A stretch of DNA of 64,000 nucleotides from Macrobrachium rosenbergii (lineage: Eukaryota > Arthropoda > Malacostraca > Decapoda > Palaemonidae), in NCBI RefSeq assembly GCF_040412425.1, contig NC_089782.1:25175122-25239121 (forward strand). The letters are read 5' to 3'. The position numbers and the translations under genes were made by a program. Positions 62,170 to 64,000 of this stretch are shown one piece after another; position 1 is the stretch's first letter, and each line of letters opens with the position of its first letter. The notes under the pieces were generated by a model. It was not told where the DNA came from, searched no databases, and was given only the letters and a program-made list of their open reading frames with translations.

Positions 62170-62283
62170 CTATGATGGTGGATGGTACTCGGTAGTTCCA
62201 GTGATGGCTGATATTGTGTCGTAAAAAGCAGTGATGAAGCCCAAGAATAAGATGCACAATGGCAATACACTCAGTGCCACAGC
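62170..62283 (-). CDS. Probable last coding exon of an unidentified membrane protein (partial)
   Basis: A strong minus-strand acceptor (TTTTCTTGTCTCTTCAAACAG) precedes 37 codons and a TAG. The encoded end is AVALSVLPLCILFLGFITAF, YDTISAITGTTEYHPPS: one strongly hydrophobic, membrane-spanning stretch followed by a short polar tail. That layout is common for last exons of multi-pass transporters, including amino-acid/auxin permease relatives, but I do not recognise the protein. No upstream exon was found in 62300-64000, so the rest should lie beyond the window. A second frame is also open here, so the frame choice rests on hydrophobicity. Confidence 0.4.
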   Translation of the reverse strand, partial: AVALSVLPLCILFLGFITAFYDTISAITGTTEYHPPS

Positions 62284-64000
62284 CTGTTTGAAGAGACAAG
62301 AAAATATAATGGGTTACCAAATCTGTTAGAAATATGAGTTATAACAATGGCCCTCTTACAAATAATGAGGATATTTCTCAACTGTATTGGTAATTATACA
62401 TCATTAGTATGATATTTTCATGACAATACAGTTCATAAAAAAAGACATTTATTACATATAGCCTGCATCACAGTAACTTATGTTCCTGGTCTTTTGTCTA
62501 GCAGAAAAATGTATCCTCAATGCATGTATTTATTAACTAAACTTTCTGTGTGAACTGCATGCAAAGCAGCAAGATTTGATATGCTGAGAAAGAAGGCATT
62601 TATTATAAGATTAATTGGTCTACATAAAAAAATTTTGCTTAATAAAAACATTGTTTTACTACGATTTCAATCATTAAATATAACCAGAATCATCAGCAAG
62701 ATACAGAATATTCCAGTAAAGTCCAAAACCTATGGAATGTATTGGGTAAGTCTTTCATGACTGGAAAAGAACATTTACTGTCAACATGAGACATAGTGGT
62801 CAAAATCTAAAAAGACCACATTGCTTGCTAGTGCCATGAATGATAGGTGAAAACAAGAATAAAAACTTGCATCTCTCCTCCCACAGGAACATGGCCCATT
62901 GGGACACTTTTGTGAGCAAAAAATAGTCCAATTACAGCAGTAAGAGGTACTCAAAATTGGCATCTTCACTCAAACTATTTGCTTTGTCAACTATCTTATT
63001 AAGAAGTTCCAAGAAATTATTTAACAAAGATGGTGGGTACGTGGGGAAAGCTGAGTGGGTGTGACCAACCATAAGCCAGCAGCAAAGTGGGCACAGGTGA
63101 ACAGGCCAGACCCAATGGAGGTACTGTACAACAATCGTAAGGCTAGGGGAGAGCATAGCAACTGTATCTGGTCCTGGGCCAATCCTCTAGCAAGGCCACC
63201 CACAGACAGTTGTGAATGTTAACCTTTTGATTTTTCTTGTGTCAAACCTTGCAATGATAAATTTCTTCACAAAAACTGAAAATAAATAAAAAGTCAAATA
63301 GCAATGAGTTGTACAGCCTAGCCTTGTGTACACTGCCTCTCAATCAGCCACCATTAATACAATCAGTCTTGCTAAGCTATGCAGCATTCTTCAGTTATTA
63401 CAGTACTGCAATCCTTTTCATTATTTCTTTATTCAAGTGACTTTGCTTTAAATTAATGCTTGGCACTGTAACAAACCTTTTTTTTTTTGACATTTAATTA
63501 ACAAGGACTTCCTTTATCACTATTTGCAATAAAATGATAACGTAACATGATCACGAAATACAATTTCTCTAAAGCAAAACTGGGTGTGTTATAAATGAAT
63601 AAATTGGGAAACTTTTCATGAAAAGTTAATTATTTAAGTACAACATAAAGACAGCTCATTAAGAGGTAATACAATTATCGAAATTCAAGATAAAATGCCA
63701 GTACATAACACAAAAGAAAAAGAGACACAAGAGACATTTCATACTCTACTTGGAAAATTTTGCATGGCTTGGCCAGCACTCCACAACAGTCTCGCAAACA
63801 TTTGTCTATGGTAATTTAATGTTTTTATTTCCAATTATTATTTAGTGCTTTGCAATGGAGCTCCAGATAAAATGCAATGATATGATTTTTATGAAGTGGG
63901 AAAACTGTGTTGATTTGGGTGAAAAGACAAAATTTGCAGTATGACTAACTTTTCTGTATACAGTAGAACTAAGTTCAGCTTCTTTAAGGTAATTATAGAA
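62284..64000. other. No gene recognised at window end
   Basis: Presumably intron of the minus-strand gene ending at 62170. Only short frames, and no recognised domain. Confidence 0.3.

Noticed and set aside
1..64000. CRISPR arrays, bacterial operons, riboswitches, tRNA or rRNA genes
   Set aside because: Gene structure is eukaryotic with introns. The only tRNA-like sequence is the head of a SINE.

Overview
This is a eukaryotic nuclear window. It is AT-rich and dominated by introns and repeats, with two recognisable host genes split by canonical GT-AG introns, a probable last exon of a third gene, and many decayed transposable elements. I infer an arthropod, most likely a decapod crustacean, from the protein divergence and from several repeats I associate with decapod genomes (a tRNA-derived SINE, a repeat containing ggccaaaggccaagc, and a terminal-inverted-repeat family carrying a splice-donor-like sequence). 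The species cannot be named from sequence alone.

Layout. 1-330: a foldback or MITE-like element whose arms carry a perfect splice-donor/U1-like 15-mer. 1861-18474 (+): PEX14, a peroxisomal docking protein, in eight coding exons that join in frame to 318 residues. Its introns hold tandem duplications, a GTTACGGC-type MITE, a retroposon with 15-bp target duplications, an ATT microsatellite and a LINE fragment. 18475-27100: non-coding sequence between the two convergent genes, with a second LINE fragment and two SINE or SINE-like repeats. 27230-38389 (-): SPRTN (Spartan/DVC1), the DNA-protein crosslink metalloprotease, in six coding exons with HEXXH, a p97-binding SHP box and two zinc-finger-like modules. 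Its intron 2 contains a complete 1.76-kb Tc1/mariner-type element with paired terminal inverted repeats and TA duplications, ending only 11 bp from the exon 3 splice acceptor. 38390-50990: no convincing gene; a possible SPRTN promoter region, an extremely AT-rich block and a family of diverged unclassified repeats. 50990-55900 (-): a decayed non-LTR retrotransposon with endonuclease, reverse transcriptase, RNase H and a C-terminal zinc motif. 56880-62283 (-): probable last coding exon of an unidentified membrane protein followed by a possible long 3' UTR. 62284-64000: nothing recognisable.

The two host genes are housekeeping genes. PEX14 docks the import receptor PEX5 at the peroxisome membrane; SPRTN repairs protein-DNA crosslinks at replication forks. 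Their tail-to-tail arrangement suggests no functional link. No previously undescribed multi-gene system is visible. The most notable signals are the single-base frameshift in a homopolymer of SPRTN exon 2, the transposon abutting a SPRTN acceptor, the 3'-tail similarity between the SINE and the LINE, and the U1-like arms of the element at the window start.
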